From contig NC_043996.1 in assembly GCF_902150065.1 (NCBI RefSeq), positions 11,632,485-11,696,484 of the forward strand: a stretch of 64,000 nucleotides of DNA, read 5' to 3'. Shown in pieces: positions 25,981-39,569 of this stretch (position 1 is the stretch's first letter; the number at the start of each line of letters is the position of its first letter). Source of the stretch: Myripristis murdjan. Taxonomy: Eukaryota > Chordata > Actinopteri > Holocentriformes > Holocentridae. Both the position numbers and the translations under genes were made by a program. The notes under the pieces were generated by a model. The model had not been told where the DNA came from and did not search any database. It saw only the letters and a program-made list of their open reading frames with translations.

Positions 25981-28900
25981 ATCCTCCCCCTAAGAGCCCT
26001 GGGCTTACGTCTCCACAGCTTCCCGTATGAGGGCCATCCAGGTATTCCTTTCCTCTCGGGAGCTGGTGTGGATCTCGTACATCTCTGGCATACTGGAGGA
26101 GGCGCAGATAAGGAACATGGCTTTGTCTACATTTGCCACCTCTCTAACAATCAGCTTCTGAAGGGAGATCACCGGCGGCTTGTTATCCTGCATTTAGAGG
26201 GGAAAACAAATGAGTCATCATAGTACAACAGGTTTTACTATTCTAATTGTGCGATGATCAGTACTCTGAGAGCATTCTAATCATTGTTATCAATCTATAA
26301 ATCTGTTTGTTCATTGAGGTTTGCTGTCTAACATGCAAGACTGTAGTCCATACAGGTCAATGGGCTGACATGCAAATAAAGGCAACCCTAATCCTAACCA
26401 TAACATGCAATAATGCAGAATTACCTTCAACATAGTGTAATCAAAATAATTAAAGGAAAATGTCCATGTCCTTAATATTGTTCTGTCCAGGTAAAAGATA
26501 GGTAGTGATTAATAATAATGGAGTCCATAAAGCATTAAAGTTAAGACATTTTTTTTGAAGAAAAAAAAAAACCTTTGAAGAAACCCTCTGACAGATGAGG
26601 AGAAATCTATAGAAGATATTTCAGCGACATAAAGAAGATAATTATCTCAACACTCTAAGTTTACTCTAGGAGATATGGAAATGGTCATGTTTGAGGAAAA
26701 CTCACCACAGCAGCGAATACCAGTTTCTGATCTTTTTCCTGTAAGAGGAGGAGCACATCTGATAGCAGTACAGCATGGATGTCTGCAGGAGAGACAGATG
26801 ACCATCATACCAACATCAAAACCACACAAAATGCTGAGGTGTTTTTATCAAACACTTCTACACATTCAGATCTAATGTTTAGGTGTGTTGGTGGATATTA
26901 CACTATGCATTGTGACATGCTGACTGCATAAAGCAATCAGATAAAATAACACAGGAGTTTTGCCACAACCTTGAACCTCCCACTGATGAACACAAAGGAA
27001 ACAAGTCCCCCCATAAAACTTTGACCTGTACTTATAGCCGCTCCACTGTATTTTGTAAGGTTGGCTGGATGGGCTTTTGAAGTTCTGTGTCAATACAATG
27101 TAATGGCACAATTCAAACTTTATTCGTGTAATTTGCTGCTCTGGCAGAGCTTTGAAATGAGAACCATACAAACACACCAATAAATAACGTCCATATTCAA
27201 TTTATCATAGTTAATCTTATATGGGCTGCACTACTATCTCATTTAATTTGAATTTAATTACAGCTTCCCATCAGGCCAATCAGTGTAATTTTTTGCTGCC
27301 AGAGCAGTGTGAAGATGCATTATGCCCACAAGTTTCATCAAAATCAGAGTGAGATTTCATGTTTAATAAATGGGTGGAGGCAGCTGAATGCATTAATCAT
27401 CCTCCCTAATTTCCCAAAAAGTTGATTAGCACTCATAACTGTGATAGTTTTTACATAATAATGTATGTGAATTCTCTTGAGTGCTGGCGTGAATATTCCA
27501 CATAATTGCTTTTCCTTAAATAATCAATTCAAGTCAGTTAATTAATCATAACTTAAAGCCAACCTTTGCTTCTACCGGAGGCTGCCTTCCAGACGAAGGT
27601 GGCTTCCTGCAGCAGTGTCCTGGTGCCTTGGATCAGATCCTCTCTGCGGAAGACCCTGCCGTCCTTCAGTCGGCCCCGAGACTTGGGCTCCAGACGCTGG
27701 GAGATTTCCCTCAGACGAGCAGCTTTCTCATATTCGCTGACCTGGGTGTTGACCTCGGAGATCGTGTTTCTGATGAGCGCTAAGGCCTCAACCAGAGAAT
27801 CATACTCCTCTGTGTCAGCTGGAGGGAGAAAGACACACAATAAGGAACTAATCTTCATTTTATAGCAATACATCACATAAAATACCTTTCCAGAGAGTAT
27901 TAGCATCACCAGGAAAGGTTGGTAATTGCAGTAATTTCAGTCAGCCATCCAGACAGTGAAGTCATTTAACGAGAGAGTATGATAATCCAGAGACAGGCCC
28001 ATGCAAATATGTCATCCACCATACAAAAAATTAGGCAAAAGTGGCTCCAATTCCTTGTCAAGGGTATTGCTGTTCTGACCTGCCTCAATTATATGAACCT
28101 TGTGAAACAGATACCAAGTTGCCAATTGTGTGAAACAGAGAGATACAGATTGGGTGAAAATTACACTAGGACTTCAAAGTAATTTAAAGACAGTTTTCAC
28201 CAAGAGAGCAAGAGAAAATGTATGCGATGTTCGTTCCAGAAAGGATAAATTTCCTGGGGTCCTCAAACATTTCACCATACAGGCATTCATGAAATACTTA
28301 AGCCATCCAAGGAGGGCTGAAGAATTTAAATGAAAGTGGTGAGGAAAGAACTTGACCAACACAGAGCATCACTGCAACTTCTCCCTCCGGTTTTTCATGC
28401 ATCCATCTAATTCAACCCATTATATTCAAGCGGTTAGATGGTCACGTTCTGGCTGTCTTTGGCAAATGCAGTCAGGTCACAATTCACGTCTCCATACTGC
28501 AAGAGAGCATCGGTGTACCTCTAGCATCAGGATGAAATCAGTTCTGTGCATAAGCCAATACTGTGGCAACTGCAATAATGACTTCAAGTCAATAAAAACA
28601 GCCGGTGATGACTTCAAAACGGGAAGTCTGAAGATCAATGCAACCTGTGGAAATGCAAGTATGTGATAAGTGGTGCATTACATGCTTGCTCACCTTGAGT
28701 GTTCTGTATGATTCGCTCTACCAGGACGGGGTATTTTGTGATTCGTTGAGTCACTAAGAGAAAACACTCTGGGATGCCCAACCTTCTCACAAGGGGCAGC
28801 TGGCCAATTTTCTGTAAAAACAACACGTTCCACATGAGCTTTATGTACGTTTTAAACACTCACTGATACATTATTATTTGGTGGCCAGCTTGTTAGGTAC

Positions 28901-31900
28901 ACTCATGACATGTACTAGTCAGGAAAACATCTGTTGGTACTGCCAGTTTAAGCAAGGCAAAGACAGACAAAGTTGTGTACCTCCGTGATGCTGTGCTGTT
29001 GTTGCACTGCACTGGTATTTAAACACTTGTAAACCATCTGTTGTCTAGACATGCTCCTCTCATCAAAAAGCTGTTTTCAGCCTCGGTGCAGCAAACTGTA
29101 CGTTTTTTTGTGTTAGTTTCACATTGCTTTGTAAAACGTCAACACTGGTGTTTGTGAAAAGGCCGTCTCTTAGATACTGGCAGCTGGTGCCTAGCACAGA
29201 CAACACTGCCATGCCTCACTGTGTGTAGAAAGAATCCAGTTTTGGCCAACCAACACAGTGGTTATAGACTGGAGCTCTTACCCTCATGTGGCCCTGCAGC
29301 TTCTTGCTGTTCTGTAGCTGCTCTTTGTAGAAACCAACAGCGTCAGTTTGGTGGCCGCAGAAAACACTATAGCACTCCTTCATTTTTTCTCCAAGATCAC
29401 CTGAAAACTATGAAAACAAGAGGACTGTTAAGTCAAGAAGAGAACAAAGTCTGTGCTGATTCCGAGCCCTCAGTGAGAGACATTACTAAGTGCTTTCCTG
29501 AGAATGGTATGCCAGTGACACAGCATCATTCCTGAGCTGTGAGAGCCGACACACACGTCTGTCATCCCGCATTTCAGATATACCAATCATTCTCCAAGAC
29601 ACCTATACACTCACTCATCTCATGGAGTGAGACAGTGAGAGGAGGGCAGAGAAAAGGGGACAGATAGAGAGACGGACAAAAGATGTGGAGATGAATGAAC
29701 AGCAGAGGGTCGAGGGTTAGTGGACAGAAAGAATGAGGAGGGAGAGAAATAGATAAGAAAAGGGAGGTGGGGCAAAGTGGAAAAACAGGAGTGCACATGT
29801 GCATTTCCTTCTTGTAAAGTCCCTTGAAAACCGAGTATTGGGAGCTCACTGGTGAATGAAACAAATACAACTCTTACATTTTTATGTATTTTTACACAAA
29901 AAAGCTTTCTTACTGCAGCTTGACATATTGTTCTAGTCTACCTGAGAAATGAGTATATCCCCGAGCTGTGTGATCTGGTAGTTATTTGGACAGCCTGCCT
30001 CCAGGCTTTGCGTGCGCCGCACTTTGAGGCAGATGAGGAAGTGCTGGTGGAGGTGGAGCAGGACGTCCAGTCCTGGGAAAAGACGTTCCAGCTTGGCGTC
30101 CTCCATCTGCAGAGACTCTCTTAGCTCGTGCATGTAGACATAGAGAAGGATTTTTATGGTACGCACATGGTGCATCTCTGTCTGGATCAACTCTGGGAAA
30201 TGGAAAAAGGGGAATGTCTTGATGATTATCATAATAAAATTAGGGGTTGGTGGTCTAATAGTGACAGGTGTGAGTTTGTAATCCAGTTTGAATTGGACTC
30301 TGAACTATCTACAAAAAGGGGTTTTTAATATTATACATTCACAAACCAAGGTATTTAACCCCACACATCTCAGCATCACCACTGACACTAAACAAGACGT
30401 GTATGTGAACACAATAGAGCTGCTGCACAATGCCAGGCCACTGCGGTGAATGAGAATGTATTCAAGAGAGCGTCTATTATCATCATAATTACAGGCATTG
30501 TTATCTCTGCTTCAGCAATATAATTACGTACTTTGCCAACAATGCTAAACTAAGAATTTTTTTTCAAAGGAAGATTGTTTGGCATGACCACAGTCTCTGT
30601 CTCTCTCTCTCTATTTTAAGACACTGATTACATTAGAGTGGTTAAATTTAGAGCTACTGCATTTACAAAAGTCCATTCTTTTCTCAGTCCAGCACTGTGA
30701 GGAAATGGCCTAATCTTCAAATTCAATCAGTAAATACCCTTTTAACTAAACTACTATTTACAAAACACCATGAGGAACATCTGCCACAGTATATTTGAAA
30801 AAAAAAGAACATGTACACACAATGCACTTTGGATATGCTATTAATAAATTTCCTAATAGACTCAGAAAATTGCACATATATAAACAAAATACTGAATCAA
30901 TTGCTTTAACAAAAGTCAAGTAGATCCTCTGTTTATAATCAGTACATAACATGAGTGAAGTGTAATTAAAGAGATAACTGACATTCTCCACTTAGGAAAA
31001 AAGTACAAAGTTGCTTGCAGAAAACTGAAACTCTTTAGTTAGTCTGCAAAAGGCCATATCCCATCCTATGCTAGATTTGGATATAGCTGTGTACCTACCA
31101 TAGATGACATCCTGTCTTTTGACAGCCTCTTTGTTCAGGCTCTTGAGGTAGTTCTGGTCCACAGCCAAGCTCCAGGACTCTGCCTCCAGGTCCTGGGCGT
31201 CAGACTCCATCTCACTTCGCAACAGAGCATAGTGGTTATCTAGGGGAAACACAGACAGTCACACTAAAACCTATTGTTCAGCAGTGGCTGGCTTGTGCTT
31301 TATGGTCATATGAGTGATACCATGTACAGGGCAAAAATGCCCCTTGACAATTTGCATTACTGCTGACAGATGAAAAATAAATATGAAAAGTTTTTCTCTA
31401 CTGAATAAAAAGCATTTCATGCACCATAATGTGCATCTTCAACAGTGAAACATTGAGGACAGAGTGATTCAAGGTAATACTTTGACAAATGCCCTCATGA
31501 CCACAGTTATATTATGACGGGCTGTTATGATAGAGGTACAGTGAGCTTTCAACAGGTCCTCATCCCCCGTGGTGTTACTGACTGACCTTCTAGGTTGATG
31601 GGCTCAGTCACAAAGGAAGCCAGAACCGAGTCCTCAGTGAAGAGTTTCCCTCGTAGGCTATCAAGCTCATCCATCTGCGCTGGACGGGATCTAGTTGGTA
31701 TGTGGTGGGATAAGGGTCGATAATAAAATTAAAAAGTGATGTCAGTGCACAAAAAACACACTGCAAGGCTACGTTCACACAGCAGACCTTCATGCTAAAT
31801 TCTGGATTGCTGCACAGGCCTGATTTTTTTTTTCTTTTTGGATGACAGGATCATCTAAAGATGTTCAATATGAATTAAATGTGATATCAAAACGACAAAT

Positions 31901-32633
31901 ATGGGTAAAAATACAAGACATCACATCCGCTTCACTGGCTTGTTTTGCAAACATTTAAATTACAGTAAATGCCTTCCAGCTTCTGAATGCGTGGACGTGT
32001 CACCCCAAGAACAAGTCATGTTGGTTATTCTGCTTTGTTTCCATTGTTGTGCCTCATTATCCACCCCTTGACAACTGTCTCCGGTGAGTAATGTACAATT
32101 TAATTACTGTCAGGGCAATGCAAACACTTTTTACTTTGAGCATTCAAATACAAGTCGCAAGTAGGTCACATGCTTCAAGACCTCATTTTGTATCACATAT
32201 ACTATCAGATGCAGTGTGAATCTAGACTGAAAAACACATGCACACATGCAACCATCAACATACATACAGTATGACGACACAGGAGACTTGAACAATTCAT
32301 TTGTACCATTTCAGGTAATTTAGGTAACACACAGCACCCGTTAGAGGGGTTAAGGAAGAACAAATTAAATACTCTATATGATCACAATGGACTAGCTTCA
32401 GCCTCACCTACCTAACTTGACAATTTTTCGTGTATAGGAAATAAATAAATAAATAAATAAATAAATAAATCCTTTTCTTTTTCCTTGATCTTAGTTATAC
32501 ACATTAATATGAGTTATTCCAAGGAATCTATTTTAATAAATGGTTTTAAAAATGTAGTGACCAACCTGGGGCTGCTATCGTTGTCAGAGGAGGTAGCACG
32601 CTGGGCTCTGTAATTTGTGGGGGTGATTGTCAT
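20369..32633 (-). CDS. arhgef18: Rho guanine nucleotide exchange factor 18 (p114RhoGEF)
   Basis: DH-PH exchange factor that loads GTP onto RhoA at cell junctions and cortex. Nineteen coding exons, 5' to 3': 32633-32566, 31690-31587, 31239-31099, 30192-29942, 29407-29282, 28811-28694, 27818-27564, 26782-26706, 26187-26009, 25604-25537, 25240-25061, 24671-24528, 23950-23832, 23715-23653, 23541-23494, 23264-22797, 22471-22153, 21359-21255, 20511-20369. They sum to 991 codons in frame, near the 1015 of the human short isoform. Seen: DH domain (about 100-290) with [19 protein letters not shown] domain to about 440 ([14 protein letters not shown]); long coiled coil at about 650-790 ([13 protein letters not shown]); [14 protein letters not shown]; end ..KKEKVIFL, compare human ..KEDVIFF. 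These tail motifs separate it from ARHGEF2 and AKAP13. The start is the ATG at 32631-32633 (MTITPT); the frame stays open upstream to the acceptor at 32698, so longer isoforms are possible. Confidence 0.93.
20656..20690. repeat. 12-bp perfect inverted repeat in an arhgef18 intron
   Basis: CTGGATCTTTTT (20656-20667) is followed after 11 bases by its exact reverse complement AAAAAGATCCAG (20679-20690). It lies in the last intron of arhgef18. No function is evident. Confidence 0.75.
25612..25979 (+). mobile_element. 3' end of an A-tailed retroposed copy (LINE-like)
   Basis: The intron stretch starts with a segment like the 3' untranslated parts of fish LINEs (AAAACTCATCTTTTAAAA and T-rich runs), carries an AATAAA at about 25922-25928 and ends in about 34 A residues (25946-25979). 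The plus orientation is opposite to arhgef18. The tail ends only 29 bases from the edge of the arhgef18 exon at 26009. The family is not determined; a processed mRNA fragment is an alternative. Confidence 0.45.
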
Positions 32634-33894
32634 ACCTGGGGTGAGGGAGCAGGCAGGGGCGCCATGGGAGGATGGGGGAGAAACACTCTCCCCTGAACTG
32701 AGGGGCAGAGAGAGAGAGGGAGAGAGTTAGACTGGCACAAGCAGCCAAAAAGAAAATGAGCGAGAACAAGTGTGAAAGAATGAGTTTTAGTTGATCTGCT
32801 GCAAGTGAGAACTCAGACTGCATTCCTTCATCTTCTGTATTTTGCCAGTTAGAACAAACAACAGTCTGTGATCATCTTACAGGGAAAGTAGTGAAGATGA
32901 AAGTTTATTAGTCGACATAGAATGTAAATAAACGTACCTTTATTTATTGTGTTACTGGGTGCACTATGTTCTGCTATGTGGACTCACAATCCCTCTGAAG
33001 AGAGAAAAACCTGCATAAGTACCAAAAGTGGATTTCATGGTGCAGAATCTTAACAACAGGCTGTTGCAAAACTAATCTAGCCCTGTGGAGAGGGAACTGG
33101 ACTTGGCAGACTGCAACAGCACAGCTCAAGTCAAACCAACAAAGACAAATGACAGAGACGCTGTCCAAGACAGGAAGAGAACGATTCAAAAACTGTGCTG
33201 CATTATGTGATGAAATATTAATACTGCATTGATTTACTGTGAGGTTACAACATTTAAATTGTGTGCACATAACTGGATCTGCTATTCCTTGGTTAGCTAA
33301 GCAGTGCATGCTTCAGTTGCCTGTCACCCTGCTTTTATCTACTCAGCATTTTCCTCTTTAGGGTGATACACATCTCAACTGGGCAGGGTGTTATAATGCT
33401 GATGGACTCTTTAATCTCATGACTAACATCTCCTGAGAAAACCAGCTTTGAGGATTATACCTCATTACTGCTCTTAAATGGAGTCAAAAGACAATAACCT
33501 TTAAACACGCATGAAGTTGCAACAGCTGCGACCATGGCAGATTTCAGCCTCCTTGTGTGAGAATCAACCGACCAACCGACCCAACCCAAGCCACCAAGCG
33601 AACTATAGAGCTGCTTCAAATGACTGTGACTCACCTTATAGGCTAGAGTTCAGCTCTGTTTTTCCCCCAGCGTTATTTATTCCAGAGCTTCCTCATGGCT
33701 CTAAGAAAACACAAAGACAAAAAGCTTGCTAAAGCAGTGGACAAAAACGGAAGAGGAAAATATGCTGCAACTACTGGAAATGCTCTTGGCTCACAGCCTT
33801 AAAAGGTTTTGGTGCCAGTAACTAACCAAAATCAGCATCAGTGTAATGAGTGTGTCCCATATTACAAACAGTGGCCCCTAGTAACCCTCCTGGC

Positions 33895-33923
<29 letters not shown>
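33895..33923 (+). repeat. (TG)n microsatellite
   Basis: About 14 TG units in arhgef18 intron 1. Confidence 0.9.
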
Positions 33924-33925
<2 letters not shown>

Positions 33926-34507
33926 AACAAGCCCTTAAGGGTCAAAGAGACTGATCCACTGTTGTGTACACACACCCTCCACCTGATACAGCACCAGTTG
34001 TTTTTAATAGACACTGTCCATTTAGTTTTAACTCACTCAACATTTACAATCAAAGCGTGTTGGAAATAAAACTAAAGGAGGGCAAACAACTTTCTATTGT
34101 GGTTGGAAATGCGGGTGATACTCGACAAATAAACCTGAACAATATATAAAATGCAGCGGAGAGACAACAACATTGCAAATGGTCATGCACCTAAAAAGTC
34201 TTCAATGCACGTGAGAGCTTTGACAAATTGTGTTGTATTGCTCTTAAGGTGTTAGTTTCAAATCGGTTTCACATGCCAAAAAAGAGGCCAGTGAGGTTTG
34301 GACTTGTGTAACATGAGATCATTTTTAAAAGGAACAAAAAGAACTTGTCAAATGACAGACACACCTAAAACTTACACATTAGGCTACCATTTGACTGGAG
34401 GAACCGTGGTGCACACATGCAGCTCACACGCTCACCTCTGGCTCACATATGAGATACACTCCAGCCCATCTTGCAGATCAGGAGTAGAAATGTCACTATC
34501 TGCAGTG

Positions 34508-34817
34508 CAGGGCTGAACAATTAATAAACACATTATTGAAATCGCAATATGGCAAGGTGCAATATCCAAATCGAGGAGTTAAAATGTGTGACAAAACATT
34601 GTTGTAAGTAAAGTGTTATGGTGCTACAGAGACACCCTGGCTTACAAATCGTATTGTCCAGTGGTAAGAAGGCATGTTTGTTTGGTACACACCCCAGTAA
34701 AAATCACATTATCATCATTTTAATCTTTTTTTCTGAGAAAATTATAATTATGATATATCACAATTGCAATATCTGTAAAATTAATCATACTTTTTTTGGT
34801 CAAATTGTTCAGCCCTG
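34508..34817. mobile_element. Non-autonomous hAT-type DNA transposon (MITE) with intact ends
   Basis: A 310-bp element begins CAGGGCTGAACAATT and ends with the exact reverse complement AATTGTTCAGCCCTG, giving 15-bp terminal inverted repeats. It is flanked by a perfect 8-bp target duplication CTGCAGTG (34500-34507 and 34818-34825), the hallmark of hAT insertions. The inside (ATCGCAATATGGC, GTGCAATATCCAAATCG) matches a common fish repeat. No transposase frame fits in it. It sits in arhgef18 intron 1. Confidence 0.92.
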
Positions 34818-35234
34818 CTGCAGTGCACGACATAGGCGGGCTAAAATAATGTCTTCTGTCCTGAAAACGTCTTTAAGTTGGTCTGTGAAAGACAGTGCTG
34901 CAGTGAGTTTTTCCTCAGAGGAAAATGTATTTCATATGACTCCCTAAACAATGTTTTCTCACACTCTGCATAATTCTTGAGCTACAGAGAGAAATTGACA
35001 CGCAAAAGCCAGCAACACATCCATTCACTTGTACACTTCAGCAGGCCAGATGCTTGGTGTTATAAAGGCTCGAACCCAGGCTGTCAGAGCTGGAACAACA
35101 GTCCTACATCACCTTGCTGCTTTTTTTGAGGGGTACTGAAAATTTTAATCAAATGCTTTTTGCCTCAGTTCAAAAACAACATGAACTTGAAACACAGTTT
35201 GCATTCCGGTGACTTCTGCTTCCATCCATTTTCA

Positions 35235-35525
35235 AACTCCTCCTGTAAGGTCTGAGTTTTTAAAGGCCACGTTTGGTTTCAGTGCTCCACATTTCTGGAA
35301 TGAGCTACAGAAATATTCAAGACTTTATCATTTCTTAATTTTGGATTTGGATCACAGCATTAATTATTTGATGCACATGTTGTTGTAGCCTAATGTTTTC
35401 TGGGTGTTTTCAATGTTTGTGGTTTTTAAAGCATGCATGCCACCTTTCTTGGTCAGGGTCAAGTTTGCAGGAGAGATGTGGATCTCAACATGGATTTATC
35501 CTGATTAAATAAAGGTTAATCAAAA
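35235..35525 (+). mobile_element. 3' end of a non-LTR retrotransposon
   Basis: The segment resembles the end of a fish LINE: a short remnant frame (FQCSTFLNELQ) followed by untranslated sequence ending TTTATCCTGATTAAATAAAG GTTAA, close to the well-known 'cctggttaaataaaggttaa' tail. It lies in arhgef18 intron 1 in the opposite orientation. The clade cannot be assigned by eye. Confidence 0.5.
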
Positions 35526-35778
35526 AAATGAACACATAAAAAAAAGCTAAATGAGGAAAAAATACTTTTGTTCCACCATTAAAAGCTTAGACCTCTAATT
35601 CTTCTCCTTTGTCTGGGACACAAACAATATCAATGTGCTTTACAACATCACTGCTAAATACCAACCAACAAAATAACCTTTGAAGCACTATTTTCATAAA
35701 ACACATTTCTTAGGGCCAGGTGTCACATTACAGTCTTTAAGCACTTGTCTGTAAGCCTCATGCTATGTTATTAGCCAT

Positions 35779-35780
<2 letters not shown>

Positions 35781-35848
<68 letters not shown>
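35781..35848 (+). repeat. (TG)34 microsatellite
   Basis: A pure TG tract of 68 bp in arhgef18 intron 1, likely length-variable. Confidence 0.95.
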
Positions 35849-35849
<1 letters not shown>

Positions 35850-38233
35850 TTCAGCCCCTCGTCTTGAGTGACAGCCACACCTCATATGATTCACCCACAT
35901 GGGGCTGGAGGGGTGAGAGAGAAAGCAGCATGAAATACAGGTCATTCCCTGTAAGAGACAAAACAAGACCAGCAAGTCGGTCAAGTATCCTGCTGAGGAC
36001 GGAAAGACAGAGGGGAAAAAAAAAGAAAAACACTAAATGCTGTGTTTGTGAAAAACAGTTTCACTGAGGCAGAGTGAGGTGTAATCGCTGCGGGAATAGG
36101 ACTGTTCAAACAAGTGAAAACGTACAGAGCGCTGCTGATGGTCTGGTCGTGTTGTGGGCAAGGACAAAGCAAAAGGCCTCGTTGAAAAGTACCACTGGTG
36201 GTCCCACCCCGCCGCCAAACCAGGCCATCAAAAGTTAACAAGCATGAAACTAACCATTAGCTCATGAGGCCATAAAAGCTGAGCAGTGATCCATGCTGCT
36301 CCTATTCCTGTCCTAATAACATGTATAATGTATCTGCAAAATATCATTACAGTGGTTTTGCATTTGTCAACAGAAAACATTTGCTCATGCTTCCTCGTTC
36401 CAACACTAAAAGGACCACCAGCATTTTCCATGCTGCTTTCACATTCACCAGCCTTGACAGTTTACTAATTAACTGCAACATATTACATTCCCCAGTTGTT
36501 GAGTGAGTGTGTGTGTACACAGATAGCCAAGTGTATCATAAAGTGTGAGCTGGTGAATCCTTAAGCTTTATAATAAGCCCTAAACCTAACAGGTGAGAGA
36601 TGTGAACTGTGTGATTGTGATGTAGAGTTCAGTCTCAGCTAACTCGAACAGTGCATTCAGTAGACTGCAGATCTCCCCCGGGCATATTTGCTTTTTCCAG
36701 ACTATAAGCTACCTTATGTGCTGAGCAAAACTTGGGAGAGACTCAGGAGCCAATTGTATTGCCAAACGCTTTTCAGTTTACATATGAAATTAATGCATGA
36801 TTCAAATACAATACAGAACAATACAGAAAATAAACCATAAAACTACAAAAGCCTCTCTGGGTTTCACTTTTTCTTTTGCTCTCTGTATGTGTTTGACCTT
36901 ATTACACACAGTGCACCAGTGAACACAGCTAGACAGTGAACGAAGAAAGAACAGAGGTACAAAGAACAAGCACTCTGCAAAGATTTTTTTAATCACCACA
37001 AGTATGCAAGTTTTTCATCATACAGACTTAATCATGCATTGAACATTTTTGGCTGATAGGCCCAGCAGTTTTCCAAGATTAGCAGAGGACAGATACACAC
37101 GGCCAGACACATGATCTCCTCCGGGCTGCCACTGGCAGATATAATTATAAGCATGTGACTATGAGACCTATAGGACCTGGGACACAGTGGAAAACTGTAG
37201 TCCTCAATGGCTGCCCAGCCTGAGGGCCCTTCCTCTTTATTTAAAACGATGTTCCCCCTCACACAGTGAGTGCTGGGTGTGAAGACACAAACTGAGGACC
37301 CAGTTGCCTGGCAGCTCAAAAACATACGTGCACACACTCCTAGCTACATTTTAGAGATACTTATATTCACTTTCAGCTGCGCCCAGATTCCTACATTTCA
37401 ATCATTAACACGGTGCCCAGTGAATAAAGCCTTGCCTCACGGCCACTCCAGCTCATTATTCTGGCATTTGACAGGTGACAGACAACAGGTACGTTAATTT
37501 AGTTTCTTTAGTGTCCCTTTTTGATATCAATACGCGCACACCTACAGTCTACGCCAGGAAATAATCCCTCAAAAGCAAGTCGCATCTCGCATTTTATTGT
37601 CACATTTATGTCTTCGTGAGTGGGGTGGCTGTGTTAGCAGAGGTACACGTTAATTTCAAGCGAGATTCAAACTAAATTTATATAAACGTGTATAAGTTAA
37701 GTGTACATGTGTGCCGCGGTGCGGGAATGTGCGGAATGCCAAGGTGCATGGTGAGAGCACTGACCTGGATACATTACTGCGCTTCCCATGTGTCAGATGA
37801 AATCATTATCAGCAGAGACAGACGCGAAGAGTTTCAGTGGGGGGGAAAAAACAACAAAACAGGCTCAGACTCCTCCAAGGCAAACCCAATGACAGGTGGA
37901 AGTGGCTTTAGGAGTGGCTGCGAGTGGGCAGGTGACTGTTTACCTTTCGCACTACTAACACACTCTCAAATATAGATGTAGCCGACGTTAAATAAGGCTA
38001 AAATGACACTGGTGATAACAGGCATTACTGTGTCAGGTGAGAAGGCTGATACATTCAAGATTTTCCAGTTCTAGCCGAGTTGAAAACTACATTCGTCACC
38101 TCTTGGAAATTGTGTTCACGCGTTTTTGACTCGATATCACATTAGACGTGTCTGTCTATCAACATGTCTGCCGCCTCTGACCTTTAATTTACAAAAAACC
38201 CGAACAACAAAGTTAGCATTTGTTAACTCTTAC

Positions 38234-38300
38234 CCGGTGTTGAAATGCAGCAGCACGGCGCACAGCGGAAGTTTAAATCAAATCTTTGTTTCTCTGTTTA
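38234..38300 (-). other. arhgef18: Probable non-coding first exon of arhgef18
   Basis: Reading the minus strand, a GC-rich segment ends CAACACCGG|gtaaga, a strong donor (exon edge at 38234), 5.5 kb upstream of the first coding exon. Spliced to the acceptor at 32698 it stays open for a short way but has an in-frame stop and no ATG upstream, so it is best taken as 5' untranslated. The outer limit is not defined. Alternative first exons elsewhere in the 5.5-kb intron cannot be excluded. Confidence 0.4.
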
Positions 38301-39569
38301 TTTCCAGGCGAGGCAGGGCAGGGAAATTATAGCTTTCAACAACTCCCACTAAAACGAAGCGGTGATACCTCCGGAGGAACAAGTGCACTCATTAGAAAAA
38401 AAAGAAGGATGGAGTTGGTGAAAAAAGGAAAAGTCCCAGCCCCCTTGGATGAGCCCTCCTCCTCCTCCTCCTCTCTCTAAGCATTGTGGGAATCGTATGG
38501 TTCAATGCAGCACTTTGGCCGCACATTCCACAAGTTCATTCCACAAGGCTGACTGCTGTTTAGACGCACCCTTTCTTTTAATTAGTAGAGACAGAGGCAT
38601 CCATGACATATCTCCATGACTATTCTGCTGCGTGACAGTGCTGTGATTTTGGTGGTATAGAAATAAATTTTCCGTTTTATTTTTAATGTGACATTCACAC
38701 TGACACAAGCTGTACCCATGGAAAATTGGTGTACAAATCAAGATGTACAATATGCCATAATATACAACTTGATTTTCAGCTACAGGGAAAGCATAGGTAG
38801 GTTAAATCATATTGTCTATAATTTTATTGTCATCATTATCATTTGCATAAGGTAACAAAGCATTACTAGAGACAACTGTGGAAAACTATGTTTCATCCTC
38901 TTGATGGTGATTTGAATCTGTAAAACAAACGTTAGGTTTGGTGGTATGATTCAGTCATCCATGTTGATGATTGCTAATAATAAATGTCAGAGGATATCTT
39001 GAAACATTTTAAAGTCTTTTAAGATGATAGTTTTGGTCATTTTCTAATTATTTATTAATTGAGAGCGAAGTTGTTTTTGCAACTGTAGCTTGTTTGAGAC
39101 ACCAGATTAAAAGTAAAATATGGAGTGATGGAGCTTATAATGCTAAGTCTGGTTGTCCACACGTAGCACCATTCATCTGTGTCAAAGAAGTTTTGACTGT
39201 ATCATTTAACTTAACCGAACAAGTAAATGAGTGACATTTATGCTGTTTTCAGTGATAAACTGAGATAGACTGTCAGAGGAAAGGCTGGTGTGAAGCAACT
39301 TGAGCAGAGAGAAATGTTGACAATAGAGATGGTTGCTCTTAAAGAGTAGAAAGAGTCTGGGAGTTTGAAGAGGAGTAAATTAAAGCAGCGCTCTGCAAAA
39401 GGGAACATGGACAAGACTGAGACCAAGAATGAGAACAGAGCTGTGCCCAGCTGAGCAGAGAGGCTTTCACAAATTCCAAAACTCATTTATCCCCTCTTCC
39501 ATTAGGCTTTTAAATAGCAGCAAGTAAAGACCAGATAAAGCTGGTGCTCCTGTGAATCTCCATATTTGC

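Noticed and set aside
32634-32697. In-frame N-terminal extension of arhgef18 (SGESVSPPSSHGAPACSLTPG)
   Set aside because: Open to the acceptor, but the visible upstream exon near 38.2 kb provides no ATG. The MTIT start parallels the human MTV start of the short isoform.
38286-38480. Plus ORF ending in a serine run, next to the arhgef18 first exon
   Set aside because: The serine run is a TCC repeat, and no protein similarity or splice partner was found. It may be part of a divergent non-coding transcript.
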